Shown here: positions 1-5,668 of the stretch, in pieces | Layout: every line of letters begins with the position of its first letter | How positions within the stretch are numbered: position 1 is the stretch's first letter | From: Thermohalobaculum sp964576075 | GTDB lineage: Bacteria; Pseudomonadota; Alphaproteobacteria; Rhodobacterales; Rhodobacteraceae | Direction: 5' to 3' | Length of the DNA stretch: 7,198 nucleotides | Assembly (NCBI GenBank): GCA_964576075.1 | Contig: CAZNTX010000130.1 | Span: forward strand, 1-7,198 | Position numbers and translations under genes: made by a program | Notes under the pieces: generated by a model | Told to the model about the DNA's origin: nothing | The model's input: only the letters and a program-made list of their open reading frames with translations | Database searches by the model: none

Positions 1-46
1 GGCGGGTGGGGCGCTGCGCGGCGAAGGGCAGGCTGGCCGGGGGGCG

Positions 47-541
47 TCAGTCGCCGTGGGCCGGGGTCTTGGCGGATGGGGAGAGCCAGGGTCGGGTGAC
101 GTCCTCGAGGGTGACGTCGATCGCCTCGACCCGGGCCGCGATGTCCCCGTCGCCGGCGAAGCGAAGATAGAGCGTCGCGGCCGGGTCGTCCGGGTCCGCC
201 GAGCCCTCCGCCTCGAGCGCGAGAAGGGCGACCACGGTGTCGGCCTCCCCCGGCGCGAGGCCGCGGGCGCGCACGGTCTCGACCGTGTCGATCGTCAGCA
301 TGGCCCGGACCCGCTCGGGCGGGCGTCCCTCTGCGCCCGGCGACGAGCGGTTCTCCCAGCGGAAGCGGTTCAGCAGCATGACGAGCCGGCGCCGCCCGCG
401 GGCCCAGCTGATCTCGCCGATCTTGCCCACCGCGTCCTGCAGCAGCGCCGAGACGACCTTCAGATCCTCCGGCCCCTCCGCGCGGAGCCGGAGCGGACGG
501 TCCGCCGGCCCCGCCTCCTCGAAGCGCGCATCGCTCGCCAT
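47..541 (-). CDS. DUF2948 family protein
   Basis: Conserved protein of unknown function, 164 residues from the chosen start. The N-terminal half reads like DUF2948: a run from LRAEGPEDLKVVSALLQD to the segment KIGEISWARGRRRLVMLLNRFRWE, with a later conserved ADTVVALLALEAEG stretch. This family of small alphaproteobacterial proteins is commonly found next to murA and hisD; no biochemical role is known to me, and I see no signal peptide, membrane segment or catalytic motif. It lies 5 bases after the murA stop on the same strand, so it is probably co-transcribed and perhaps translationally coupled. The ATG at 541 is preferred because an AGGGAG Shine-Dalgarno-like stretch sits about 8 bases before it. 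A GTG at 550 would give 3 more residues and a GTGA overlap with the murA stop, but has that motif directly against it. Confident in the gene and family, not in function. Confidence 0.88.
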   Translation of the reverse strand: MASDARFEEAGPADRPLRLRAEGPEDLKVVSALLQDAVGKIGEISWARGRRRLVMLLNRFRWENRSSPGAEGRPPERVRAMLTIDTVETVRARGLAPGEADTVVALLALEAEGSADPDDPAATLYLRFAGDGDIAARVEAIDVTLEDVTRPWLSPSAKTPAHGD

Positions 542-546
542 CGCCG

Positions 547-1824
547 TCACTCCCTGATCCGCTCGATCCGCGCCCCGCAGGCGCCGAGCTTGTCCTCGAG
601 ACGCTCGTAGCCGCGGTCGAGATGGTAGACGCGGCTCACCACCGTCTCCCCCTCCGCGGCGAGCCCGGCGAGCACGAGGCTCACCGAAGCGCGCAGATCG
701 GTCGCCATCACGGGGGCGCCCTTCAGCCGCTCGACCCCGTCGATGCGGGCCGTGCCGCCCTGGATCTCGATCCGCGCCCCCATCCGCGCGAGCTCCGGCA
801 CATGCATGAAGCGGTTCTCGAAGATGCGCTCCTCGATGCGGCTCCGCCCCTCGGCGAGGGTGAGGAGCGCCATCATCTGGGCCTGAAGATCCGTCGGGAA
901 ACCGGGGAAGGGGGCCGTCTCCACCTCCACCGGCCGGATGCGGCCGTTGCGCCGGGAGACGCGCAGGCCCCCGCCGGCCGCGGCCGGCACGTCCTCGACC
1001 GCGATGTCGGCCGCCTCGAGCCGCTCGATCAGCGCCGCGACGAGCCCGCGCTCGGCCCCGGTGAGGATCACCTCGCCGCCGGCGATCGCGGGGGCGATCA
1101 TATAGGTGCCGAGCTCCACCCGGTCAGGCAGCACCCGGTGCGTCGCGCCGCCGAGGGCCGGGACCCCCTCGATCTCGATCTCGGGCCCGCCGGCCCCGGA
1201 GATCCGCGCGCCCATGGCGCTCAGGCAGCGGGCGAGATCGACGATCTCCGGCTCGCGCGCGGCGTTGCGCAGCACCGTGGTGCCGCGGGCGAGCGTCGCG
1301 GCCATCATCAGGTTCTCGGTCGCGCCCACGGAGACGATCGGAAAGTCGATCGCGGCGCCCCTCAGCCCGCCCGGCGCACGCGCCTCGACATAGCCGTCGG
1401 CGAGCGCGAGCTCGGCGCCGAGCCGCTCGAGACCTGCGAGATGCAGATCCACCGGCCGCGCCCCGATGGCGCATCCCCCCGGCAGCGAGACCCGCGCCCG
1501 CCCCTCCCGCGCGAGCATCGGCCCGAGCACGAGGATCGAGGCGCGCATCTTGCGCACGATGTCGTAATGCGCGGTGTGGTTGGAGATCGCGGAGGCCGAG
1601 AGCGCGAGCACCCGCCCGTCCTGCAGCTCGGCGATCTCGCAACCGAGCGAGCGCAGGAGCTGCGCCATGGTCGCGATATCGGCGAGGCGAGGCGCGTCGG
1701 TCAGGGTGAGCGGCTGCTCGGTCAGGAGCGCCGCGGGCATCAGCGCGAGGCAGGCGTTCTTGGCGCCCGAGACCGCGATGCTGCCGCTGAGGGGGCGCCC
1801 ACCCTCGATCCTGATCTTGTCCAT
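547..1824 (-). CDS. murA: UDP-N-acetylglucosamine 1-carboxyvinyltransferase (MurA)
   Basis: Cytoplasmic enzyme that transfers enolpyruvate from phosphoenolpyruvate to the 3'-OH of UDP-GlcNAc, the first committed step of peptidoglycan synthesis. The protein has 425 residues, close to the family's usual 417-425, and shows the EPSP-synthase-type fold signatures throughout. Visible landmarks are SGAKNA near residue 20 (K22-N23, substrate binding), the catalytic loop LPGGCAIGARPVDLH with Cys118 (equivalent to E. coli Cys115, the fosfomycin target), GATENLM at 167-173, FPTDLQAQ with Asp312 (equivalent to catalytic Asp305), TDLRAS at 375-380, and the C-terminal HLDRGYERLE at 401-410. Cys rather than Asp at the catalytic position predicts fosfomycin sensitivity at the target level (inference). 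The ATG is 7 bases after the stop of the small upstream gene and is preceded by a weak GGGA motif. It sits in a probable three-gene operon. Confidence 0.97.
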   Translation of the reverse strand: MDKIRIEGGRPLSGSIAVSGAKNACLALMPAALLTEQPLTLTDAPRLADIATMAQLLRSLGCEIAELQDGRVLALSASAISNHTAHYDIVRKMRASILVLGPMLAREGRARVSLPGGCAIGARPVDLHLAGLERLGAELALADGYVEARAPGGLRGAAIDFPIVSVGATENLMMAATLARGTTVLRNAAREPEIVDLARCLSAMGARISGAGGPEIEIEGVPALGGATHRVLPDRVELGTYMIAPAIAGGEVILTGAERGLVAALIERLEAADIAVEDVPAAAGGGLRVSRRNGRIRPVEVETAPFPGFPTDLQAQMMALLTLAEGRSRIEERIFENRFMHVPELARMGARIEIQGGTARIDGVERLKGAPVMATDLRASVSLVLAGLAAEGETVVSRVYHLDRGYERLEDKLGACGARIERIRE

Positions 1825-1831
1825 TCCCGGC

Positions 1832-2023
1832 TCAGTCCCGTCCCGCGTCGCCCGGCCGCCCAGGCTCCGATCCGTCCGCCTCCGCCTCGGCCGCCGCGGC
1901 GCGCGCCCGGGCCTGCGCCTTTCGGCGCCGGAGATTGTCGCGCAGCCGCGCGGCGAGCCGTTCCGCCCGCGCGTCCTTCGCCTCGTTGCTCTCGGACCCC
2001 TGACCGCTCATGGCCGCCTGCAT
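1832..2023 (-). CDS. Small basic Ala/Arg-rich protein upstream of murA
   Basis: A 63-residue ORF (59 if the internal ATG at 2011 is used). The centre, ERLAARLRDNLRRRKAQARAR (residues about 21-41), is strongly basic and helix-forming; the C-terminus is acidic and rich in Gly and Pro. There is no signal peptide, membrane segment or cysteine. I recall short alphaproteobacterial proteins with a similar NLRRRKAQ core encoded beside murA, which supports a real gene, but I know no function for them. A role in nucleic-acid or ribosome binding is conceivable only from charge. It ends 7 bases before murA on the same strand and would be the first gene of that operon. Neither start has a well-placed Shine-Dalgarno: GGGGAG lies one base before the ATG at 2023, and only AGGCGG lies close to the ATG at 2011. 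The start is therefore uncertain. Confidence 0.6.
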   Translation of the reverse strand: MQAAMSGQGSESNEAKDARAERLAARLRDNLRRRKAQARARAAAAEAEADGSEPGRPGDAGRD

Positions 2024-2055
2024 ACTCCCCGCGCCCGCCCGGGTCCAGTTTGCCC

Positions 2056-2084
2056 TTGCATTCCCGCCGAGACGGAGGCATCAC
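2056..2084 (+). promoter_or_regulatory. Possible promoter for tRNA-Thr
   Basis: TTGCAT at 2056-2061 and CATCAC at 2079-2084 are 17 bases apart and could serve as -35 and -10 boxes. They would place the transcription start about 2-4 bases before the mature 5' end of tRNA-Thr. The -10 match is poor, so this is a positional suggestion. The region also forms the divergent upstream region of the small gene-murA operon, for which I see no clear promoter. Confidence 0.35.
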
Positions 2085-2093
2085 CGGCCCCGA

Positions 2094-2169
2094 GCCGGTG
2101 TAGCACAGCGGTAGTTGCACTCCCTTGGTAAGGGAGAGGTCGTGAGTTCGAGTCTCACCACCGGCACCA
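2094..2169 (+). tRNA. tRNA-Thr (anticodon GGT)
   Basis: A full cloverleaf can be folded by hand. The acceptor stem is GCCGGTG (2094-2100) with CACCGGC (2159-2165). The D arm begins GCAC and contains AGCGGTAG. The anticodon stem CTCCC/GGGAG encloses the loop TTGGTAA, giving anticodon GGT, which reads ACC and ACU. The T arm is GTGAG/CTCAC around TTCGAGT. The discriminator base A is followed by a genome-encoded CCA (2167-2169). It is transcribed away from the murA operon and converges on the tRNA-Leu gene 494 bases downstream. I see no strong T-rich terminator immediately after it. Confidence 0.95.
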
Positions 2170-2663
2170 TCCTTCTCGGCAAGCCACTGAAGAGATTGGC
2201 GTGTTCTGGGTGCTGCCTTTTAGGCGACCTGGGACTCCGAGCGCGTCCGCCTTATTGGACATGGCCCGCGCCGGCTGTTCACGCTCCACGGGCGCGGCCG
2301 CTGGGTCTTCGCTCGGCTTGCGGCGTTCCGATCCTCTTCTCCGTCGATCAAGAGGAAAGCCCTGGCAAGATCTGGGGGCGTTTGAGTGTGTTCCTTGGGA
2401 GTTGGCGATTAGGAGGTGTTCGGCGGCCCGGACGCCATTTGGTTTCATGGAGGCGGCTTCCCGGAGATTCGTCTTCCGTTTGGTCGACGGGAAAGACGGT
2501 CGGTACATCGGAGGCCGGCGGGGAGGAGACGCGGGCCCGCGCGTGGTGTGGGAGAATCTCGTGCGACGCCGATCCGAGAGGGGGTAGCGACACACGATCA
2601 CGGGTGGGCCGAGCGAAGGTTGCTCCGGAAAATACCGTGTTATCAACGAGCTGGCGGGAAACG
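2170..2663. other. Gene-free, lower-GC segment between convergent tRNA genes
   Basis: I see no convincing gene here. Several frames are open on both strands, as expected at high GC, but none has recognisable domains, plausible composition or a supported start. An AGGAGGTG at 2411-2418 resembles a strong ribosome binding site, yet the nearest downstream ATG (2446) is too far away and the frame is unconvincing. Hand counts of two 60-base rows (2341-2460) give about 58-62% GC, clearly below the surrounding genes. An inverted repeat, TCCTCTT at 2332-2338 with AAGAGGA at 2350-2356, could form a 7-bp hairpin with an 11-base loop, but no T-tract follows on either strand. The segment might hold tRNA trailers, an unannotated small RNA, or the remnant of an element once inserted at one of the tRNAs; none of these is demonstrated. 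Confidence 0.6.
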
Positions 2664-2748
2664 TGGTGCCCCGGGTCGGATTCGAACCGACATGCCTTGC
2701 GGCGGCGGATTTTGAGTCCGCTGCGTCTACCAATTCCGCCACCGGGGC
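2664..2748 (-). tRNA. tRNA-Leu (anticodon CAA)
   Basis: Read on the minus strand, the acceptor stem GCCCCGG (2748-2742) pairs with CCGGGGC (2674-2668). The D arm contains the typical class II GAATTGGTAGACGC. The anticodon stem GCGGA/TCCGC encloses the loop CTCAAAA, giving anticodon CAA for UUG codons. A long variable arm (CGCCGCAAGGCAT) marks it as class II. The T arm is GTCGG/CCGAC around TTCGAAT. The discriminator A and an encoded CCA (2666-2664) complete the 85-base gene. A good promoter lies directly upstream. Its 3' end faces that of tRNA-Thr. Confidence 0.95.
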
Positions 2749-2758
2749 AGGCAGGCGG

Positions 2759-2786
2759 AGCATAGGCGAGCCGGCGGGCGGGTCAA
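2759..2786 (-). promoter_or_regulatory. Promoter of tRNA-Leu
   Basis: On the minus strand, TTGACC (2786-2781) and TATGCT (2764-2759) are separated by 16 bases and match sigma70 -35 and -10 boxes well for so GC-rich a genome. The predicted start, near 2752, is only a few bases before the mature tRNA 5' end. The promoter lies in the gap after the zinc metallopeptidase gene, so the tRNA need not depend on read-through from that gene. Confidence 0.72.
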
Positions 2787-2802
2787 CCGCCCTCGGACGG
2801 GC

Positions 2803-3774
2803 TCACTCGGGGCGGCCGGCCATCCGGGAGCTGCCGGTCTCGGCGCAGGCCATTGGGTCGGCCGCGGCGTAGCCTTGGGCGAAGGCGGCGTGGCGCTCCC
2901 GCGGCCATCCGGCGAGCGGAGCGCCCTCGCCGAGCGCGATCGCGAGCGCGCCGGGGGTGAGAACCTCCTCCGCGGCGGGCGCGCGCCCGGCCCACAGCCC
3001 CGCGAAGCAATCGGCCTGGAGATCGCGCGCCTTGCCGGAGAGGGGCGGCAGGGCGACGCCGAGGGCGTCCTGCACATGGTGGCCGATCTCATGGGCGACG
3101 GCGAGCATGTCGAGCGCGGCGAGGCGCGCCTCCGGTTCGAAGTAAAGGGTGCGGTCGAGCGCGCAATAGGTCGGGCCTTCGGGGGCCGCGCGCTGGGCGC
3201 AGCCGCCCTCGGCCCAGAGTGCCGCATCGGCATGGCGGAGCGGCGGGAAGCTCTGCTCGATCTCGGCGAAGAGGCGGCTCCAGACGAGATTGCTGCCGGC
3301 GGCGACGAGGGCCGCGGCCGTGCCGGCCCCTGCGGAGGCGGCGGCGGGCGCGCGGGCGGCGGCGCCGTCCGGCGCCTCGATCTTCGGGCGGCGCAGCGGC
3401 GCCGGGTCGCGGCCGGTGACGCGCTTGGGCTCGGTCTCGTCCACCAGCACCCGCCCGCCGAGGCCGAGCGGCACATGACGCGGCACCGCGGCGCCGTCGG
3501 CGATATGGGTCGTCGAGGGGGTGGGTGCGGGGAGATGGGCGATCGGCGTCACGCTGTTGACATGGCGCGTCTCGCCGCGCTCCGGCTCGGAGTGCAGGAA
3601 AACCCCGCCGATCACCGCCACGACGATGCCGGCCGCGGCGCCGAAGCCGACGGCCACGAGGGTGCGCGACCGCTGGGACTCCCGCCCCTCGAAACGCTGA
3701 CGCCGTCGCTGGGTGGGGCGCGCCCCGTGCGCCCCGTTGATGGTCTCGCGCAATTCGATGCCCGACTCAGTCAT
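2803..3774 (-). CDS. Membrane-anchored neutral zinc metallopeptidase
   Basis: Predicted metallopeptidase of the YpfJ-like putative neutral zinc metallopeptidase family, 323 residues from the chosen ATG. A basic cytoplasmic-type N-terminus precedes one hydrophobic segment at about residues 38-60 (TLVAVGFGAAAGIVVAVIGG and onward). A Pro/Ala-rich linker to about residue 160 follows, then the catalytic domain. That domain has VWSRLFAEI, a Cys-containing GGCAQ/TYCALDRTLYF region, the zinc motif HEIGHHVQ (H228, E229, H232) and the family's LQADCFAGLWAG (252-263), whose acidic residue is a candidate third ligand. The domain is probably periplasmic, with an N-in anchor (inference). Substrates of this family are unknown. 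The start at 3774 (MTESGIELRE) is preferred to a GTG at 3795 because GGGAGAA precedes it, though at rather long spacing. It is divergent from the yqaA-dsbB pair. Confidence 0.85.
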   Translation of the reverse strand: MTESGIELRETINGAHGARPTQRRRQRFEGRESQRSRTLVAVGFGAAAGIVVAVIGGVFLHSEPERGETRHVNSVTPIAHLPAPTPSTTHIADGAAVPRHVPLGLGGRVLVDETEPKRVTGRDPAPLRRPKIEAPDGAAARAPAAASAGAGTAAALVAAGSNLVWSRLFAEIEQSFPPLRHADAALWAEGGCAQRAAPEGPTYCALDRTLYFEPEARLAALDMLAVAHEIGHHVQDALGVALPPLSGKARDLQADCFAGLWAGRAPAAEEVLTPGALAIALGEGAPLAGWPRERHAAFAQGYAAADPMACAETGSSRMAGRPE

Positions 3775-3841
3775 CTCGACCCGTTCTCCCACCACACACC
3801 GGCTGGACTTGACCCGAACTCATTGCTACCGAACGCACGCC

Positions 3842-3863
3842 GGTCGCGATCAACCCTGCGACC
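3842..3863. repeat. Inverted repeat GGTCGC-N10-GCGACC in divergent promoter region
   Basis: Perfect 6-bp inverted repeat: GGTCGC at 3842-3847 and GCGACC at 3858-3863. It lies in the 109-base region between the divergent zinc metallopeptidase and yqaA-like/dsbB genes, 20 bases before the yqaA-like start. It could be an operator for either direction or a hairpin in the 5' leader. A 6-bp arm can arise by chance in such GC-rich DNA. I found no convincing -35/-10 pair for either gene here. Confidence 0.4.
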
Positions 3864-3883
3864 CTCTTAACCTCTCGGGAACC

Positions 3884-4465
3884 ATGCTAGGCAAACTTTA
3901 TGACCGCATTTTGACGCTTGCGGAAGGCCCTGCGGCGCTTTGGTGGCTCGCGGCGGTGTCGTTCGTCGAGAGTTCGGTCTTTCCCATCACGCCGCTCGTC
4001 ATGCTGATCCCGATGGTGCTCGCGCGGCCCGACCGCGCCTGGCTGATCGCGGGGGTCTGCACCCTCGCCTCGGTGGCCGGCGGGGTGGCGGGCTATGCGA
4101 TCGGCGCCCTGCTCTACGAGGAGATCGGCCGGCCGGTGATCGACTTCTACGGCAAGACCGAGGCGATCGCCGAGGCCTCGCAGATGTTCAACGAGAACGG
4201 CTTCGCGGCCGTGCTCTTCGCGGCCTTCACGCCCTTCCCCTACAAGGTCGTCACCATCGTCTCCGGGGCGACGGGGCTCTCGCTCGGCACGCTGATCGCC
4301 GCCTCGCTGATCGGGCGGGGCGCGCAGTTCTTCCTCGTGGCCGCGATCCTGTGGAAGTTCGGCCCCCCGGCGCGGGCCTTCATCGAGCAGCGGCTCGGGC
4401 TCGTGGTCACGGTCGGGGCGGTGCTGTTGATCGGGGGCTTCGTCGCGGTCAAGGTGCTGATCTGA
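3884..4465 (+). CDS. YqaA family (DedA/VTT-type) inner-membrane protein
   Basis: Integral membrane protein of 193 residues belonging to the YqaA branch of the DedA/SNARE-associated (VTT) superfamily, whose members are linked to lipid or envelope homeostasis; the exact substrate of this branch is not established. Features seen: SFVESSVFPITPLVMLIPM (26-44), with the conserved acidic E29 and a Pro-rich re-entrant-type segment; hydrophobic stretches at about 52-78; the family signature FTPFPYKVVTIVSGATGLS (115-133); a conserved Arg in IGRGAQFF (143-150); and a last helix at about 172-192. The ATG at 3884 is preceded by a weak CGGGA. An in-frame extension upstream to 3713 is possible but runs antisense through the start of the zinc peptidase gene and is not membrane-protein-like. 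Its TGA overlaps the dsbB ATG by one base (TGATG), so the pair is probably co-transcribed and translationally coupled. Confidence 0.9.
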   Translation: MLGKLYDRILTLAEGPAALWWLAAVSFVESSVFPITPLVMLIPMVLARPDRAWLIAGVCTLASVAGGVAGYAIGALLYEEIGRPVIDFYGKTEAIAEASQMFNENGFAAVLFAAFTPFPYKVVTIVSGATGLSLGTLIAASLIGRGAQFFLVAAILWKFGPPARAFIEQRLGLVVTVGAVLLIGGFVAVKVLI

Positions 4466-4947
4466 TGACGGTCTACGGTCGGATTCTGCTCGCCGGCGCG
4501 GGCTCGGCGGCGCTCCTGCTCGCGGCGCTGGGGTTCCAGTTTCTCGGCGGGCTCGCCCCCTGCCCGCTCTGCGTCTGGCAGCGCTGGCCCCATGCGGCGG
4601 CGGCGGCGATCGCGGCGCTCGCGGTGACGGTGCTCTGGCGGGTGCACCGCCCGATGGCGGGGCTCGGGGCGGTGGCGATGCTCGCGAGCACGGGGCTCGG
4701 CCTCTTCCATGCGGGCGTCGAGCAGGGCTGGTGGCCGGGCTTCGCGACCTGCGCGGCCCCGGAGCCGGGCGCGGCGATGAGCGCGGCGGACCTGCTCGAC
4801 CGGATCGAGGGAACCGGCCTCGCCCGCTGCGACGAGATCCCCTGGTCCTTCCTCGGCCTCTCGATGGCGGCGTGGAACGCGGTCGTGTCGCTCGGTCTCG
4901 CCTTCGTCTGGATCTGGTCGGCCCGGCGCCCGGCCGCGGCGCGCTAG
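4465..4947 (+). CDS. dsbB: Disulfide bond formation protein B (DsbB)
   Basis: Inner-membrane thiol oxidase that reoxidises periplasmic DsbA and passes electrons to quinone. The 160-residue length is typical. The first periplasmic loop has the redox pair in PCPLCVWQR (C33 and C36), followed by Arg40, which matches the quinone-associated Arg48 of E. coli. The second loop has the other pair, C96 (FATCAAP) and C122 (LARCDEIPW). Hydrophobic segments at about 6-28, 42-59, 65-82 and 134-152 give the expected four-helix topology. The start overlaps the stop of the yqaA-like gene by one base, a pairing I recall from other Rhodobacterales genomes. No dsbA is in the window. The TAG stop shares a CTAG with the stop of the convergent HNH gene. 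Confidence 0.94.
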   Translation: MTVYGRILLAGAGSAALLLAALGFQFLGGLAPCPLCVWQRWPHAAAAAIAALAVTVLWRVHRPMAGLGAVAMLASTGLGLFHAGVEQGWWPGFATCAAPEPGAAMSAADLLDRIEGTGLARCDEIPWSFLGLSMAAWNAVVSLGLAFVWIWSARRPAAAR

Positions 4948-5528
4948 GCCTCGAGCTCGGCGTCCCAGTAGAGGAAATCCATCCAGCTCTCGTGCAGATG
5001 GTTGGGGGGGAACTTCCGCCCCTTGTTCTGCAGCTCCGCCGCATCCGGGCGGTAGGCGGGGCGGGCGAGCCGCATCCCCGCCTGGCGCAGCGTCAAGTTG
5101 GCCTTGCGCAAATTGCACTTGGAGCAGGCGGCGACGACGTTCTCCCAGGTCGTGCGCCCCCCGCGGGAGCGCGGCAGCACATGGTCGAACGTCATCTCCC
5201 CCTTCGCGCCGCAATACTGGCAGGCGAATTCGTCCCGCAGGAACAGGTTGAACCGGGTGAAGGCGGGGAACCGCGCGGGCTTCACATAGTCGCGCAGCAC
5301 CACGACGGAGGGCAGGCGCATCGTCATCGAGGGCGAATGCACCTCGAAATCGTATTCCGCGACGATCTGCACCCGGTCGAGGAAGGCGGCCTTCACCGCC
5401 TCCTGCCAGGGCCAGAGCGAGAGCGGGAAGTAGGAGAGCGGCCGATAGTCCGCATTCAGCACGAGCGCGGGGTGATCCCGAAGCCCCGCCGGCTGTCGCA
5501 CGAAACTGCTCGCGAAGGATCCGTCCAT
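4944..5528 (-). CDS. HNH endonuclease family protein
   Basis: A 194-residue protein with an N-terminal region containing ALVLNADYRPLSYFPLS (21-37) and a C-terminal zinc-stabilised HNH (beta-beta-alpha-metal) nuclease domain. The HNH core comprises CQYCG (C103, C106), FDHVLPRSRGG (D115, H116), WENVVAACSKCN (N130, C135, C138, N139) and K142. These residues support an intact metal-dependent nuclease fold. Proteins with this combined layout are widespread in alphaproteobacteria and cyanobacteria as stand-alone genes, not in obvious restriction or mobile-element contexts, and their role is not known to me. Here too there is no methylase, transposase or intron nearby. The start at 5528 has only a weak AAGGCGAGG-like motif upstream, but a good promoter lies about 60-90 bases before it. 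The gene is convergent with dsbB. Confidence 0.9.
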   Translation of the reverse strand: MDGSFASSFVRQPAGLRDHPALVLNADYRPLSYFPLSLWPWQEAVKAAFLDRVQIVAEYDFEVHSPSMTMRLPSVVVLRDYVKPARFPAFTRFNLFLRDEFACQYCGAKGEMTFDHVLPRSRGGRTTWENVVAACSKCNLRKANLTLRQAGMRLARPAYRPDAAELQNKGRKFPPNHLHESWMDFLYWDAELEA

Positions 5529-5594
5529 GCTGCTCGCCTCGCCTTCGATGCGACGCTTCGAGACGGGTCTGGATCGGCACGCCCCGTGCGCTCC

Positions 5595-5622
5595 ACTATA
5601 TCTCGGGCCGGGGCGGTTGCAA
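5595..5622 (-). promoter_or_regulatory. Promoter of the HNH gene
   Basis: On the minus strand, TTGCAA (5622-5617) and TATAGT (5600-5595) are 16 bases apart, a good sigma70-type match (the -10 box differs from TATAAT at one base). The predicted start near 5588 gives a leader of about 60 bases before the ATG at 5528. The -35 box lies within the perfect 8-bp palindrome GTTGCAAC (5616-5623). It is the clearest promoter for a protein gene in the window. Confidence 0.62.
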
Positions 5623-5668
5623 CACTCTAGATAAGCGTTCCTCTCCCGGCCACGTCTCCTCTACCAAA

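Noticed and set aside
1..46. Start of a downstream gene such as hisD at the left edge
   Set aside because: hisD often follows DUF2948 in relatives, but these 46 bases show no start codon or Shine-Dalgarno on the minus strand, so nothing can be called.
622..2103. Plus-strand open frame of 493 codons antisense to murA
   Set aside because: Its translation is low-complexity (Arg, Gly, His, Pro, Asp) with no domain, while the minus strand encodes a complete MurA with catalytic residues. It is a GC-driven shadow.
2411..2448. AGGAGGTG as a ribosome binding site for a hidden gene
   Set aside because: The next ATG is about 28 bases away, and the GTG inside the motif opens a frame with Arg/Gly-rich composition and no similarity to anything I recognise.
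2201..2587. Plus-strand open frame of 128 codons between the tRNA genes
   Set aside because: No recognisable domain and no Shine-Dalgarno at its start, and other frames are equally open on both strands. Not enough to call a gene.
2155..2763. Minus-strand open frame of 202 codons containing VAELVDAADSKSAAARHVGSN
   Set aside because: That peptide is the well-known false translation of a tRNA-Leu gene, and the rest crosses the gene-free segment with no domain.
2787..2815. CCGCCC/GGGCGG inverted repeat at the end of the zinc metallopeptidase gene as a terminator
   Set aside because: The stem is short, overlaps the stop codon, and is followed on the minus strand by only two T bases that belong to the tRNA-Leu -35 box.
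3809..3837. TTGACC at 3809-3814 as -35 box for the yqaA-like/dsbB pair
   Set aside because: No acceptable -10 box lies 16-18 bases downstream (AACGCA at that spacing), so a promoter cannot be supported.
4240..5580. Minus-strand open frame of 446 codons across dsbB and the HNH gene
   Set aside because: It is in a different frame from the HNH gene, is compositionally biased, and covers two genes with clear catalytic motifs. It is a shadow.
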